Origin: Gossypium raimondii
Lineage: Eukaryota > Streptophyta > Magnoliopsida > Malvales > Malvaceae
DNA length: 64,000 nucleotides
Direction of reading: 5' to 3'
NCBI RefSeq assembly: GCF_025698545.1
Contig: NC_068577.1
Location: forward strand, 2,079,501 to 2,143,500
Part shown: in pieces, positions 1-10,224 of the stretch
How positions within the stretch are numbered: the first letter of the stretch is position 1
How the letters are laid out: each line of letters starts with the position of its first letter
Program-made: the position numbers and the translations under genes
Notes under the pieces: model-generated
Seen by the model: the letters and a program-made list of their open reading frames with translations, nothing else
Databases searched by the model: none
Told to the model about the DNA's origin: nothing

Positions 1-1
1 T

Positions 2-1144
2 TCATTTGGACCGGTTCAATGCGAGGAAAACAAGAACTTGACAACCAGCGTGGTTAAAGAGCTAATGGAAAAGCAAATTTTGAGTTACAATGCAAAAGCT
101 CTTTGTGTGGGTGAAGGCTCAATGTCAGCTGTTAGGGCATTGAAAGACTTGGGATTCAGTGATGTTACTGGGGCCTATAGGCACCCTTGTTTCTCTCTGA
201 AGCATAAGAAATTTGTTTATGAGCTTGATTATGAGGACAATTCTTATGATTTTGTGATATCTAGGGACTTAGATAAGGTTTCAGCCCCTGCTATGCTGGT
301 GCTTGAGGTTGAACGTGTTCTTACTCCTGGTGGGATAGGGTCCATGCTTGTTGGTCGTAGTGGTAGCTTGATCAGGTCTGTAACTCCAGTTTCTTCCTTA
401 TTGAAAGCTTCCAGTGTTGTTCATGTTGATTATGTGAATGGCTTCGCATTGATCGTATTCAAGAAGAAACTCAAAAACGGCACTTACTTCGAGCAGTATC
501 AGCTACCAGCCGATTGTCGGTCTATGGCAAACACCAAACCTATGTTGGATAACATTGAGCCTCTTTTGGAGAAGAGGCCAGTTGGATTTGAGAAAACTAT
601 TGCTTATTTGCCTGAATTTGTTAACATTTCTCATAAGCAACGTTTGGTGTATATTGATGTTGGGGCAAGTGAGCATTTGAACTCTAACGTTACAGATTGG
701 TTCTTGCCATCTTATCCCGTGGATCGAAAAGCATTCCATGTGTATTTCATCGATCACAATACTTCAGTGATGCTATCCTATGTCAACAAGCCTGGTATCA
801 ACTTTGTTTATTATCCTAGCCTTGCTGGAAATAGAGCTACATCCAATTCTAAGGCTTTCATTGGTTCTGATGATTCCGATCCGTATGTTGAAGACGAAGG
901 ATTCGACTTCCTTCTTTGGATTAAAGAAACGGTGCAAAATGCAGACTTTGTGGTTCTGAAGATGAATGCAGGGGAAGTGGAGTTGAAAATTCTCTCAGAT
1001 TTGTTTGAAAGTGGAACCATATGCTCCATTGATGAGTTATTCCTGCACTGTTCCAACCGAGCCGTGAACAGAGATTGGATGGATCTCTTCAAGTCCCTTA
1101 GAGGAACTGGTGTTTATGTCCATCAATGGTGGGGAGATCAGTGA
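2..1144 (+). CDS. DUF7870 / SAM-dependent methyltransferase-like protein, 3' part
   Basis: The frame is open from base 2 to the TGA at 1142-1144, so the start lies upstream of the window; the first in-frame TTG at 38 is not a credible start. About 380 residues are visible. The N-terminal half looks like a Rossmann-type methyltransferase: a glycine-containing strand 1 (CVGEGSMSAVRALKDLG), then YDFVISRDLDKV, then ERVLTPGG as in class I enzymes. The C-terminal half (from about FEKTIAYLPEF) contains YIDVGASEH and ends HQWWGDQ, which I associate with plant DUF7870 proteins. Their substrate is unknown to me, and enzyme activity is inferred only from the fold-like motifs. A polyadenylation-type AATAAA lies at 1261-1266. 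No intron is visible in this part. Confidence 0.8.
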   Translation, partial: SFGPVQCEENKNLTTSVVKELMEKQILSYNAKALCVGEGSMSAVRALKDLGFSDVTGAYRHPCFSLKHKKFVYELDYEDNSYDFVISRDLDKVSAPAMLVLEVERVLTPGGIGSMLVGRSGSLIRSVTPVSSLLKASSVVHVDYVNGFALIVFKKKLKNGTYFEQYQLPADCRSMANTKPMLDNIEPLLEKRPVGFEKTIAYLPEFVNISHKQRLVYIDVGASEHLNSNVTDWFLPSYPVDRKAFHVYFIDHNTSVMLSYVNKPGINFVYYPSLAGNRATSNSKAFIGSDDSDPYVEDEGFDFLLWIKETVQNADFVVLKMNAGEVELKILSDLFESGTICSIDELFLHCSNRAVNRDWMDLFKSLRGTGVYVHQWWGDQ

Positions 1145-1260
1145 CCACCATTGCCATGGTGGGACTCTGTTTCAGATTAACTGTCTTGTTTGAGTCATGA
1201 GTCAGTCTATGTATCCTTATGGTGGTTGAGCATTATAGCTATAAAATCTCTACTTTCCTT

Positions 1261-1266
1261 AATAAA
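1261..1266 (+). terminator. Polyadenylation signal of the DUF7870 gene
   Basis: An exact AATAAA stands 117 bases after the stop codon, followed by T-rich sequence. This is the expected position and form of a plant near-upstream element. Confidence 0.5.
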
Positions 1267-1708
1267 AAGGCTTATTGCTTAATTACCCTCTTTTGTTTTC
1301 TTCATGTTAGTTCCTTTCTTTTTTGTGTGTTGCATGTGGACTTTTTGCAGTAAAGTGCTATAACATAATTGCAGTACAAAGCCAAAGTGAAAAATGATTT
1401 AAGAGATGAAGATGACGTTAGGCAATATTACCAATATCCCATTTACACTTTCAACATAAAAGTTACAAAGCTTTTAAATATATATTTGATTTCCTTCTTT
1501 TATGGAAAGAGAATATATATATACAAAATTACAAGAAAAATATTATATACAAAATTTACAATTTACATTGCTGATTCAAGGAATGGTTTTTTTTTTTCTC
1601 AACCTCTCATGGATGAAGCAGTTCAATGGAACCACCATAGTTCTAACAAAAGTCAATGAAAGCATTCCTTAGATAGCTATGAAATCTAAAAAGAATTCAA
1701 ATGGTATA
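1267..1708. other. Spacer between two convergent transcription units
   Basis: AT-rich sequence between the end of the DUF7870 transcript (+) and the stop of the small ORF (-). It probably includes both 3' UTRs. No coding signal was recognised; the 96-codon open frame at 1369-1659 (+) has low-complexity composition and no family resemblance. Confidence 0.4.
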
Positions 1709-1849
1709 TTATGCAAGGTCATCATATTCCTCTGCAACATCTTCAAAAATGGTTTCCAAACCTGGAGAAGATGAAGGCTTTTCTGGGTAAATGATGGGAG
1801 CTGGTGCTACTTCCATCCAGGAACTCCTTTGCCTGCTTTCCTTAGCCAT
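1709..1849 (-). CDS. Small 46-residue protein, unknown function
   Basis: A complete ORF runs from ATG (1847-1849) to TAA (1709-1711). It starts MAKESRQRSSWMEVAPAP and continues with PEKPSSSPGLETI, then a short acidic tail (FEDVAEEYDDLA). The composition is protein-like: a basic start, a proline/serine-rich middle and an acidic end. I recall very short plant proteins with the same WxEVAPAP...P..P...P.LETI layout, but that is unverified. A TATTTAAA element lies on the minus strand at about 2050-2057, some 200 bases upstream of the ATG, and a pyrimidine-rich leader follows it, so a single-exon gene is plausible. No signal peptide or membrane segment is visible. The alternative is a chance ORF, which the motif order argues against. 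Confidence 0.55.
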   Translation of the reverse strand: MAKESRQRSSWMEVAPAPIIYPEKPSSSPGLETIFEDVAEEYDDLA

Positions 1850-2049
1850 TGAAAGTCTTTAATGAAGGGTCAATTGATTAAAAGAAGGGTTAAAACAATG
1901 AAATACCTCTCTTCCTCCTAATCCAAAGAAGAAGAGAGATGTTAAAAAAATCTGGGGAAGACCTTCAAAAAATAAAAGACCCTTCTGATTTTTAAGGTTC
2001 TAAAGAGAGAACCAAGGGATCAATTGAGATTTGTGAAGAATGAAACAGC

Positions 2050-2057
2050 TTTAAATA
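2050..2057 (-). promoter_or_regulatory. Possible TATA box of the small gene
   Basis: TATTTAAA on the minus strand, about 200 bases before the 46-codon ORF. The spacing would allow a leader of roughly 170 bases. Support is sequence form and position only. Confidence 0.3.
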
Positions 2058-2639
2058 GACAGCTTAAACAGAGTAGTTGAGTCATAGATCAAATATAGAA
2101 GAGTCCCCGAAAACCAAGGACATGTTGGAGAGCAATGAAATTATTTCACCAAAATTGGTATTCTACCAGATCAACAACAAACGCTGATTCCAAGGTAATT
2201 TTTAGCAGTCAAACCCCAAAAATAGAAAAAAAATTGACTTCAAGATGATCAATCTAGCTAGTTGAATTGCATGCTAGATGTCAATCTAAGCAAATACCAC
2301 ATTGAAACCAATGAAATAAACATCATCAATACCCCTTAGATTATCAATTTCTAAAAGAATTTATAGGTATTAATATCAAAAACAGAAGCAAGGTAAATGC
2401 AGTTGAAAAATGCATTCATCAAAATTGAAAATTTCATCCAAGTATGAAGTTCCACAATAAGCAAAATTCAGAACATAGGCTCACCAGCTAGACAATTTCC
2501 TTAATCATTAAACCCCCTAGGAAACTTAATCATTATCATCTTTTTAACAACTACCTAAAGAACTTATAAAACACAAACTTTTGAAAAGAAAACAATTAAG
2601 TAAAGCAGAAGAGAAAAACCCAGTTTCTTTCATTTGGTT

Positions 2640-3140
2640 TTACTCCAAGGGAACATCAATTTCCCCATCGGAGATCTCCTGCTGCAGATCTTTGGGGTCT
2701 TTCCCATCAACCGTACACCCAACGGAAACACAAGTTCCCAAAATCTCCTTCACGGTTCCTCTCAGGTCCTTAGCCATGGATCTAGGCTTCATGACTTTCG
2801 CGATCTCGATCACATCATCAAGGCTAATATTCCCATTATGCTTAATATTCTTCGTCTTCTTACGATCCCTTTCAGGCTCTTTCAAAGCCTTGATGACCAG
2901 AGCGGCGGCGGATGGGACTACAGTGACTTTAGCTTGCCGGTTCTGGACAGTAAGCTTGACGGTGACGCGTAAGCCCTTCCATTCCTTGGCGGTTTCCTTA
3001 GCGATGTCTTCACCAATTTTCTTGGGGGATAGACCCAAAGGACCGATTTTGGGTGCGAGTGAACTGGCTGCTCCGACTTCACCGCCGGTGACTCGCACGA
3101 ATACGTCGACGACTTGGGTTGGGTCGAACTTCGGCGGCAT
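2640..3140 (-). CDS. RPL12: 60S ribosomal protein L12 (uL11)
   Basis: A single exon encodes 166 residues, the usual length for eukaryotic cytosolic uL11. The start [20 protein letters not shown] and the segment [20 protein letters not shown] match the conserved N-terminal domain, which binds the L10/P-protein stalk base. The C-terminal part ([19 protein letters not shown], then [12 protein letters not shown]) is the 28S rRNA-binding domain of the GTPase-associated centre. The protein acts in the large subunit of cytosolic ribosomes. The start is the first ATG in frame with the canonical N-terminus. The upstream sequence holds CCCTAA telo-box-like and GGCCCA motifs typical of plant ribosomal protein promoters. 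No defect is visible. Confidence 0.96.
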   Translation of the reverse strand: MPPKFDPTQVVDVFVRVTGGEVGAASSLAPKIGPLGLSPKKIGEDIAKETAKEWKGLRVTVKLTVQNRQAKVTVVPSAAALVIKALKEPERDRKKTKNIKHNGNISLDDVIEIAKVMKPRSMAKDLRGTVKEILGTCVSVGCTVDGKDPKDLQQEISDGEIDVPLE

Positions 3141-3238
3141 GTTTAGGGGTCGGAATTTGAGAGGAGAGAAACTGGGCTTTCGGGGCGGCGGCGAAGAGGA
3201 AATGAGAAGAGTGTTGAGGGGTTTAAAGGAGTTGAAAA

Positions 3239-3272
3239 TTAGGGCTTTAGGGTGTCAAAAAAGGTTGGGCCG
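3239..3272 (-). promoter_or_regulatory. Telo-box and site II-like elements upstream of RPL12
   Basis: Read on the minus strand, this interval holds CCCTAA twice (about 3239-3253) and a GGCCCA element (3266-3271), all within about 130 bases of the RPL12 ATG. These pairs are known promoter signatures of plant translation-machinery genes, bound by TCP and Pur-alpha/TRB type factors. Binding here is inference. Confidence 0.5.
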
Positions 3273-3299
3273 TTGAAATATCGAAGAGTCTTTGACTTG

Positions 3300-3734
3300 T
3301 CTATTAGACCCAAAAACAAATGACATTGGTTTGGAGGTAATATTGACCTAATTAATTCGAGTTTTTAAGGTTGAATTTGGATCAATTTTAAATTCGAATC
3401 ATTTTAGATTCAAAGTCGATTAGAGTGAGATACAAAAATGATTCGAACCCGAGCTAATTTTAATTTTAAATAGGTGAGCACCCAATGTATAAAAGGTACC
3501 ATATTATCAGAGCCTATAAGACAATAATACTAGGTTGAGAGAAAAAGGGGGAAAACAAGTAATTTATAATTTCATGGTTGCTTTCCCTCAAAGATCCAAA
3601 TATGGTACTTTAGAAATGGAGAAAAAAACATTAGCTTAGGAACCCTAGCAAAACTGATCTATTTACACTGCTGGTGCAATTGACAATACAACAGATTGAA
3701 AATGGCTGCACAATGCTATAACAAAGAAGTACAA
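3300..3734. other. Spacer and 3' UTR of the CASP-like gene
   Basis: Between the RPL12 promoter and the CASP-like stop codon I see AT-rich sequence without coding content. The part near 3600-3734 is likely the 3' UTR of the CASP-like gene. Confidence 0.4.
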
Positions 3735-6610
3735 TCAATGGGATGCCAGTGACCAGAAATTCATTAGAAACGACGGAGATATGGCGAACCAGCTGATGAA
3801 TGCCATTGCTGTGGCGGTCTCGAATCCAGTGCAGTGGTTCAAAGCACATTTATCGAGATCGTTGCCAATCAGAACTGTGATTCCAGCTGATGCACAAGCT
3901 GCAGCGAATGTAAGGGTCGACGTGATCTGCATCGAGACATCACTGGTTTTATTCAACTAGCAAATTAAGTTAACTAAACATTCCCACCCAGAAAAACCCC
4001 CAAAGCTAAACCACTAAAGATTGTAAAATGGCAAACCAGCATGTGCATTGAGAGCCTATAGCTTTGGACATGGGTACTTCAAGGAAAATGAATAGTAGAG
4101 ATCGGAGTAACATAGGTAGCATGTGCATTGAGAACAATAAATGCGATCAACACTGTCAGATCATCAGTTCTACATAGCTATGTCGTGAATGCAGAGTAGA
4201 TAATGTTTATGCCCATAGATGGAAGTTTCATTTGCAAAATCAGAATAACCATTGCTTAGTGAAATATACAGCAACGAGGCTTAATAAATTAATAGTATAA
4301 GGCCTCTTTCTTTAACGATTAAAATTTTTAGATCCTTTGTTCTCTATTAAAAGATATCTGTATGAACAGAAAAGGTAAAATGCAAGAGCGACCATCATGT
4401 CGAGCTTCAGTTTTAATAACTTTTACTCTAAAGAACACGAAGAGGTTTTGGGTGTATAAATTTGACTTGCATACTTAATGTAATCAAAGATTCCCAAGGG
4501 AAACATTGGTTAATGAAACCAAATCATAGCTCCCATCAAACTGAAACTAAACTTTAGGTAACAAGTGATGGCCTTATAAATTTATGAAAAGAGAGTTAAA
4601 CCAGTGAATAAATGGCAAACAATAAAAAAGGGAATAATCTAATGATAAGTTTTGTTGCAGACCCTGTATGCTCGATTAAAAGTCTCTTACCCCATCACCA
4701 ATGGTGAACAAGCGGATTGCTTTGTAGTTCCTCAGGCTCCGTTTCACCAAAAGGGCATATATATCAACAAATGCAAGAGACAAGCTCCACAAACTTTGCA
4801 AGCCAACAGCAAGAACAAGGTAGCTGATGCATTGGAATCATCAAATATTCATGTTACAAATAAGACTAAAAATCATGAAATTATCATCTCATCTAAAAGA
4901 CACAACAGTTTCGTTGAAACTATCTCGTAATCTCAGATTGTAAACCAAAAAAACAGCATAGTTTTGTCACTAACTTAGGCATGGTACTAATCTATCACAT
5001 TTTCGCTAACCTAACAGACACTTTAAACAAAGCTTAATATACACCCATGAAAGCAAGTAACTAACAGATGGAAACAGAAATCCAGAATTCATATGGCCAA
5101 AGAGACGAAAGCTATCCGTGTTTTATAGGGAAACAAACATATAATCGTTTAACCTGCAAAAAGAAAGAATGCTAAACTATAGCATCTTTTTACTAGTACC
5201 AAGCATCAAAGTAAAATCCGGAACTTCTTTGAAGGAAGCCTGTGGAAAATACCTAAATGATATACATTCAGCTCTAAATTGCCAATTTCTACCTCAACAT
5301 CTTATACTATTATGTGCTCATAACAGTTTGATTTAATCCCAAAAGTAAGGGTATTCTTGATCCACAACTAAACTGATCATCAAAGTCTTAACATTAGTTC
5401 AAATGTGTTACAAACATCAGGTCAAAATATGTCATCAGTCCCCATACTTGAATGAAGTTTGAGATTTAGTTCATGTACTTAAAAAGTTCAATGCTCTTAA
5501 TATTTTCATTTGAAAATCTCAGTCCAACAGCTGACATTATTGGCACTTTTTGTCAAAATTTACCATCGAAGATACAATCATACCAACTTCAAAAGCAAAT
5601 CATTATGAACTCTATAAGCATACCTTACAGTAAGCAAATTTTGAAGGGCAATACTGCTGGTGTCCACGATTGGACTAGAACTTTTAAATTGGAAAAGTAA
5701 GAGGATTTAGTTTTTAACTTTCAATCTCAAACTTCGTTTACGTACAGAGAACCGGTAGCATATGTTGACCCAAAGATCATTATAAACATAACAATTTTCC
5801 CATATATCAGATTGAAAGATTAGAATTTTATAGAAAAACTTAAAAACTAAGGAATTCTAGTCGATTATAAAGCTAAAACTATAATCATAATAGGTTGGTG
5901 ATGATCAAAGCAAATAAATTGAATGTCACTTTCGTTAGCTCAAGTTTACACTCTATTGGTAGAAACCGGAATTTACAATGTGAAAGATCAGAACACAAAA
6001 TGAAACTAAAAAAGCCTCACTAATAAATTCAATACAACATAAAATGAAAAACCAAAGAAAGGGAAAAGATCGAAAGATTAGAATCGAAAAAAAAGGGGGT
6101 TAATTACCCAAAACCTAAGCATCAGAGTTCTATAGAAAAATTTAACTTAAAATTAGGAAGTATTGGTTGAGTATAAAGATAAAATGATAATTATAAAACT
6201 TTGGTGGTGATCAAGGCACTCTCATTAGCTCAAGTTTTGCACTCTATTGGTAGAAACTGGAATTCACAATGAAAAAGATCAGAACATAAATCAAGCTAGA
6301 AAAAAGGCTCACAAATAAATTCCATATAACATAATAGAAAACCCAAGGAAAGAGAAAGATTGAAACATTAGAATCTAAAAGGAAATGGGGTTAATTACCT
6401 AAAAGCTGTGGCGGAGCGGAAATCACTGGTGGTGGCCATTACGGAGACGGAAATAATGGCGAAAACGAACTGAGAAAGACGAAGAAAAAGGCCACCTTTA
6501 GTCCCGGGCATGCCTTGAACGTCCTTCATCCTCACTCTAGGACCATGCACCGCAGCCTCCGTCAACGGTGGAGCCTCCACCGGGTGCACCGCCGGACGGC
6601 TGACGCTCAT
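3735..6610 (-). CDS. CASP-like membrane protein, subfamily 5A
   Basis: Three exons join in frame: 6399-6610, 4691-4823 and 3735-3926, giving 537 nt and 178 residues, the usual CASP-like size. Donors and acceptors are GT/AG. Exon 1 encodes the cytosolic N-terminus and first membrane segment ([19 protein letters not shown]). Exon 2 gives [19 protein letters not shown], the second segment, followed by a basic loop (VKRSLRN). Exon 3 holds [17 protein letters not shown] and [15 protein letters not shown], segments three and four, ending WSLASH. CASP-like (DUF588/MARVEL-related) proteins are four-span plasma-membrane proteins; the founding CASPs scaffold the Casparian strip, but the role of subgroup 5 is unclear. 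The start ATG matches the conserved N-terminus of the subgroup (HPVEAPP). Intron 1 carries a duplicated segment, described separately. Confidence 0.92.
5820..6405. repeat. Imperfect tandem duplication in intron 1 of the CASP-like gene
   Basis: Roughly 5820-6114 and 6124-6405 are similar in order and content. Both contain AGTTTxxCACTCTATTGGTAG and a GAAAGATCAGAACA-type block, and both end with TTAATTACC. The right copy ends at the real exon 1 splice donor, so the left copy carries a donor look-alike. Divergence and small gaps show the duplication is not recent. Confidence 0.75.
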
Positions 6611-6659
6611 TGCTTTTCCCCTTTTTTAAATTAAAGAAAATATAGGATTTTTAATGAAA

Positions 6660-9011
6660 TGGAAGGAGCAAAGCTCTAATTTGTCATTGTGTTGTGAAAA
6701 TGGAAGTTTTAGGGGGGGAAATGCGGGTTGAGCTCCCCGTGTCTTGAACGAACGAACCAACTGTGCTAACTAAGCTCTCACTTTAGCTGACTTTACTCAT
6801 AAAAGTCAATGGGGGATTGTACGGTGTTGAATCTGAGCCGTTAGTTTGGTGAAGAGTGGGCCTAGTGTTTCGTTTACGGACCTGATCATGAAATCATTAA
6901 ACCGGCATTCATTGTCTTACTTCTGGCCTGCAACTTGGAAATAGTCACCACTGGTTATCAACTCCAACTTTACAATCAACGTCCATTGGGAAAATTGTTT
7001 TTACGGGTAAAAATTTAATTTTTATAATAATAAAAATGTAATTTCACCAGTTAAATAGTTTATATCTTTATAATTTTTAAAAGAATAAACTAAATTTTAT
7101 AACTTCAGATAATTTTAATATACTAAATAATATTATATTTTAACAATGTTATTATTAAAAGGAATAATATTAAATGTACTGGTAGTAGAGTTTTTAAACT
7201 TTACATACAAAGTGAAGTGGTTGACAAGTGTCTTAAAGCTATTTATGAAATAAATAAAGTACACTACTAATGTACCAAATACTAACTCTGATGCGATTTT
7301 TTGAGACTTTAGTATAATTCGGAAAATTGCTTATTTTGAAGGATTGTCTTGAATAGGTTTAAAGGTTAATGAAAATCGTGACCTGTAGCACTTGAATATT
7401 TTATGAAACCGGAGTTATAATCAAACTCGACCCGTGTAAATTTGACAAATGCTAAAACCTTGGTATAATGAAGACGCCACACTTCAGGGTAGTAAACAAA
7501 GTGATAAGTCAAAACAGTGAACGCTACAAACTCAAAAAGTTTAATAAGTTCGGTAAAGTCACTTAAGAACCTTGAAGAGAAAATTCTCACAAAATTGTTT
7601 TATATTAAAAAATGGTGCCACCCAAATATCCTTTTACAAAGCTATTTATAGATTCCTAGAATGACTACTCAAATTCGGCAGAATGATGTTCATACTATCA
7701 CATAAAACGTTCACACACAAACATAAACTTGTTCACATTTGACATCAATATGTTCACACACTAGGAATTAAATTCGCTTCATGCTTGATGTTTGGTGCAT
7801 GTTTTGGCCGAATAAATGTAGTGTCTCTTCACTTGGGCATTCATGCATGCTTAGTTTGGGAAGTATTCGTCCAATTCAATGTAGGTGCAGCCCTTTAATT
7901 CCCAAAAATCCCCCCTTGGCCGAATGGATTTTGCATGGCTCATGCATCACTTAAATTGAAGCTTTAATGTGCCTTGAATACATGAATGGACAACATAAAT
8001 CTCTTAAATTCTTCCCCTATTTTGGTTAATGTATGTGCTGGTTCAATGGCCGATTTAACGAGGCACATTTCCCTTGTTTGTTCATGAACTCTTCCTCATT
8101 AAGGAATGCATGAAGGCATGAACTTGACCCTCTCATACGAACAGTCTCATGTATCTTCATAATGGCTGAATCTTGAACATTCTAGAAGCTCTCCTTGTGC
8201 ATGTATTTGGAAAATAAATGGTCAATCTTGGGATATTATCAATCAGACACTTACAACAAATATAAATAGCCATCAAACTTTGTCATTCATTCCAAAATTC
8301 GACTAAGACAAAGAACTAAAGAATTAGACACTTGATCCTTGATCCCATACGCATGAAATTCAAGTTATGTATATGTGATGGACACAAACACATGCACACA
8401 ACTAAAACATATAAAATGTCACAAACTAGACACCATGTGATAATTTACACATGCACACATGCTAAAGATAATTATAAACTTAGGAAACACAAAATACATA
8501 TAAAAACATGCATGATAAGAATATGTGGAATTAAATTAAAAATGCAAGCCTATTAAAATGAACTTAGGTTCAATAGCCTTTAAAATTAGCATGATTAAAT
8601 CAATCGGGCCCTTAAAGAATTCGTCCACAACTTGATTGATTTGAATTAGCATGGGAGTTGAGCTCGACCCAACTTGGACATGACTAATTTAAACTTGATT
8701 CCAATGTTTTTGCATAAGTCCACCGAAGCTTTCCATTAAACTTGGTCTTAGAATCACATCAAACTCATATTTAAATTAATCTTATTTTCAAACCAACCAC
8801 CCAAAATACACAATTACATTAGCCTTCACTAATGGGTTGAAAATTGAAAGGTTAAAGGGTATTGGAATTTTGTGTGAGAGGGATTAATTTTATTTTGAAT
8901 GGTTTAATTATTGGGTTTGTATTTAGTACATTTCTAATGTATTTTTTATTTCACAAATAGTCTTAAAATTATTATATTTTTCTTTTTTAAATACTTTTTG
9001 TACTCCTGTTG
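6660..9011. other. Gene-free AT-rich spacer, possible retroelement debris
   Basis: No gene is recognisable in about 2.3 kb. Around 7,360-8,300 there is text resembling an LTR leader (tattTATAGATT and similar), but I found no matching second copy, primer-binding site or target duplication. The short open frames at 7366-7590, 8332-8556 and 8987-9181 have no recognisable content. Confidence 0.35.
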
Positions 9012-9019
9012 GACACTTG

Positions 9020-9676
9020 TAGGCCTGTCCATGAGTCAGGCCGCTCGAAAAGTGGAAGGGTTTGAGTAAAAATAAAAATTCGAAAAATGGGTTTGGACAA
9101 AAAATAAGGTCCGTTTAGAAAACGGGTTGGGCTTTGAGTAAAGCTTTTTTGGTTTGAGCCTGGCCCGACCCAAATATGCAAAAAAGAAAAAACTCCTAGT
9201 CTTCTTTACTATTTTCTTGCCTTTTTTACTATTTTATTGTTATTTTATTGTTCTTTTCTCACTATTTTGCTAACATTTCACTATTATGTTACTATTATTT
9301 TGTTGCTATTATTTGAATATTGTATAACTATTATTTTATTATTAATTTTGTTACTATTTTAGAGGCATTTGCTTGTTAAGTTGCACCTATCTTAGTGTTA
9401 TTTAAGTATAGATATTTTTTTAATTTACTTTTAATTTGTTTGGAAACATTTATTTTAATGTTTTAGTATTTTTTATGTATTATATTTTTTTAAAATATAT
9501 ATAAAAATAATAATATAAAAAATTAATACGGGCAGGCCGAGCTCGACTTTTAGCACTTATATCCGGACCAAGTCTGAGCAAAATTTTAGATTCATTTTTT
9601 GGGCCGATCTGAGCCTGAGCCTAGCAAATAGGCTTAAAATTTTGATTGGTCCTAACCCGGCTCATGAACACTTCTA
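9020..9676. mobile_element. hAT-like MITE with imperfect 8-bp target duplication
   Basis: The ends are inverted: the left end reads TAGGCCTGTCCATGAGTC and the right end, reverse-complemented, TAGAAGTGTTCATGAGCC. It is flanked by GACACTTG (9012-9019) and GACACTTA (9677-9684), an 8-bp target duplication with one mismatch, as hAT elements make. The inner part carries GGGTTGGGCT and GGCCCGACC-like blocks on one arm and GGGCCGATCTGAGCC-like blocks on the other, with AT-rich sequence between. At 657 bp with no transposase frame, it is non-autonomous. Confidence 0.7.
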
Positions 9677-9684
9677 GACACTTA

Positions 9685-10224
9685 ACTTACTTGTAAAGTC
9701 TAAATACTACAATGGAGTGTACCAAATATTATTCTTTAATCATTAACTCCAATCTTTTGTTTTACAAAAACAGAACAATCTCTACTATTTTGGTTTTACA
9801 ACAATCAGTACTACTTTAATTTCACAATTTTTTTACTTTATAAAAAATTAAGAATTTATTCCGATTGATAAGATTGTTAAGCATTATCATTAATTATTTA
9901 TATACAAGTAATTAGCAAAAATTAGTGGTTTAAATGAATTAACTTGTTGAAATATAAGAAAGTGAAAATGGATAGAAATGAATGATTTTAAATAAATGCG
10001 AGATAAAGAAGGAGACGAAAGTCAAGTGCTAACTCCTAAGGAAGCCAAATGGAACCACTTCCTTATATTTCTTCACGTCTTTGCTTTAGACTCGCCAACT
10101 TACTATTTTTCTTTTTTCCTTAATTATTTTCTTTCAAGTTGACAATGGTTCTTTATTCATTCTTGTGTCTCGTTTTTTTCTTCATGGTTTCAAGGTTGTC
10201 CATTTTAAGAAACTACAAACCATA
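9685..10224. other. Spacer and upstream region of the NPH3 gene
   Basis: AT-rich sequence with no coding content. The last 100-150 bases (T- and C-rich, from about 10,080) probably hold the promoter and 5' UTR of the NPH3-family gene, but no clear TATA box was identified. Confidence 0.35.

Noticed and set aside
2581-3276. Long open frame on the plus strand
   Set aside because: It is the antisense of RPL12 and its leader; the minus-strand product is unambiguous.
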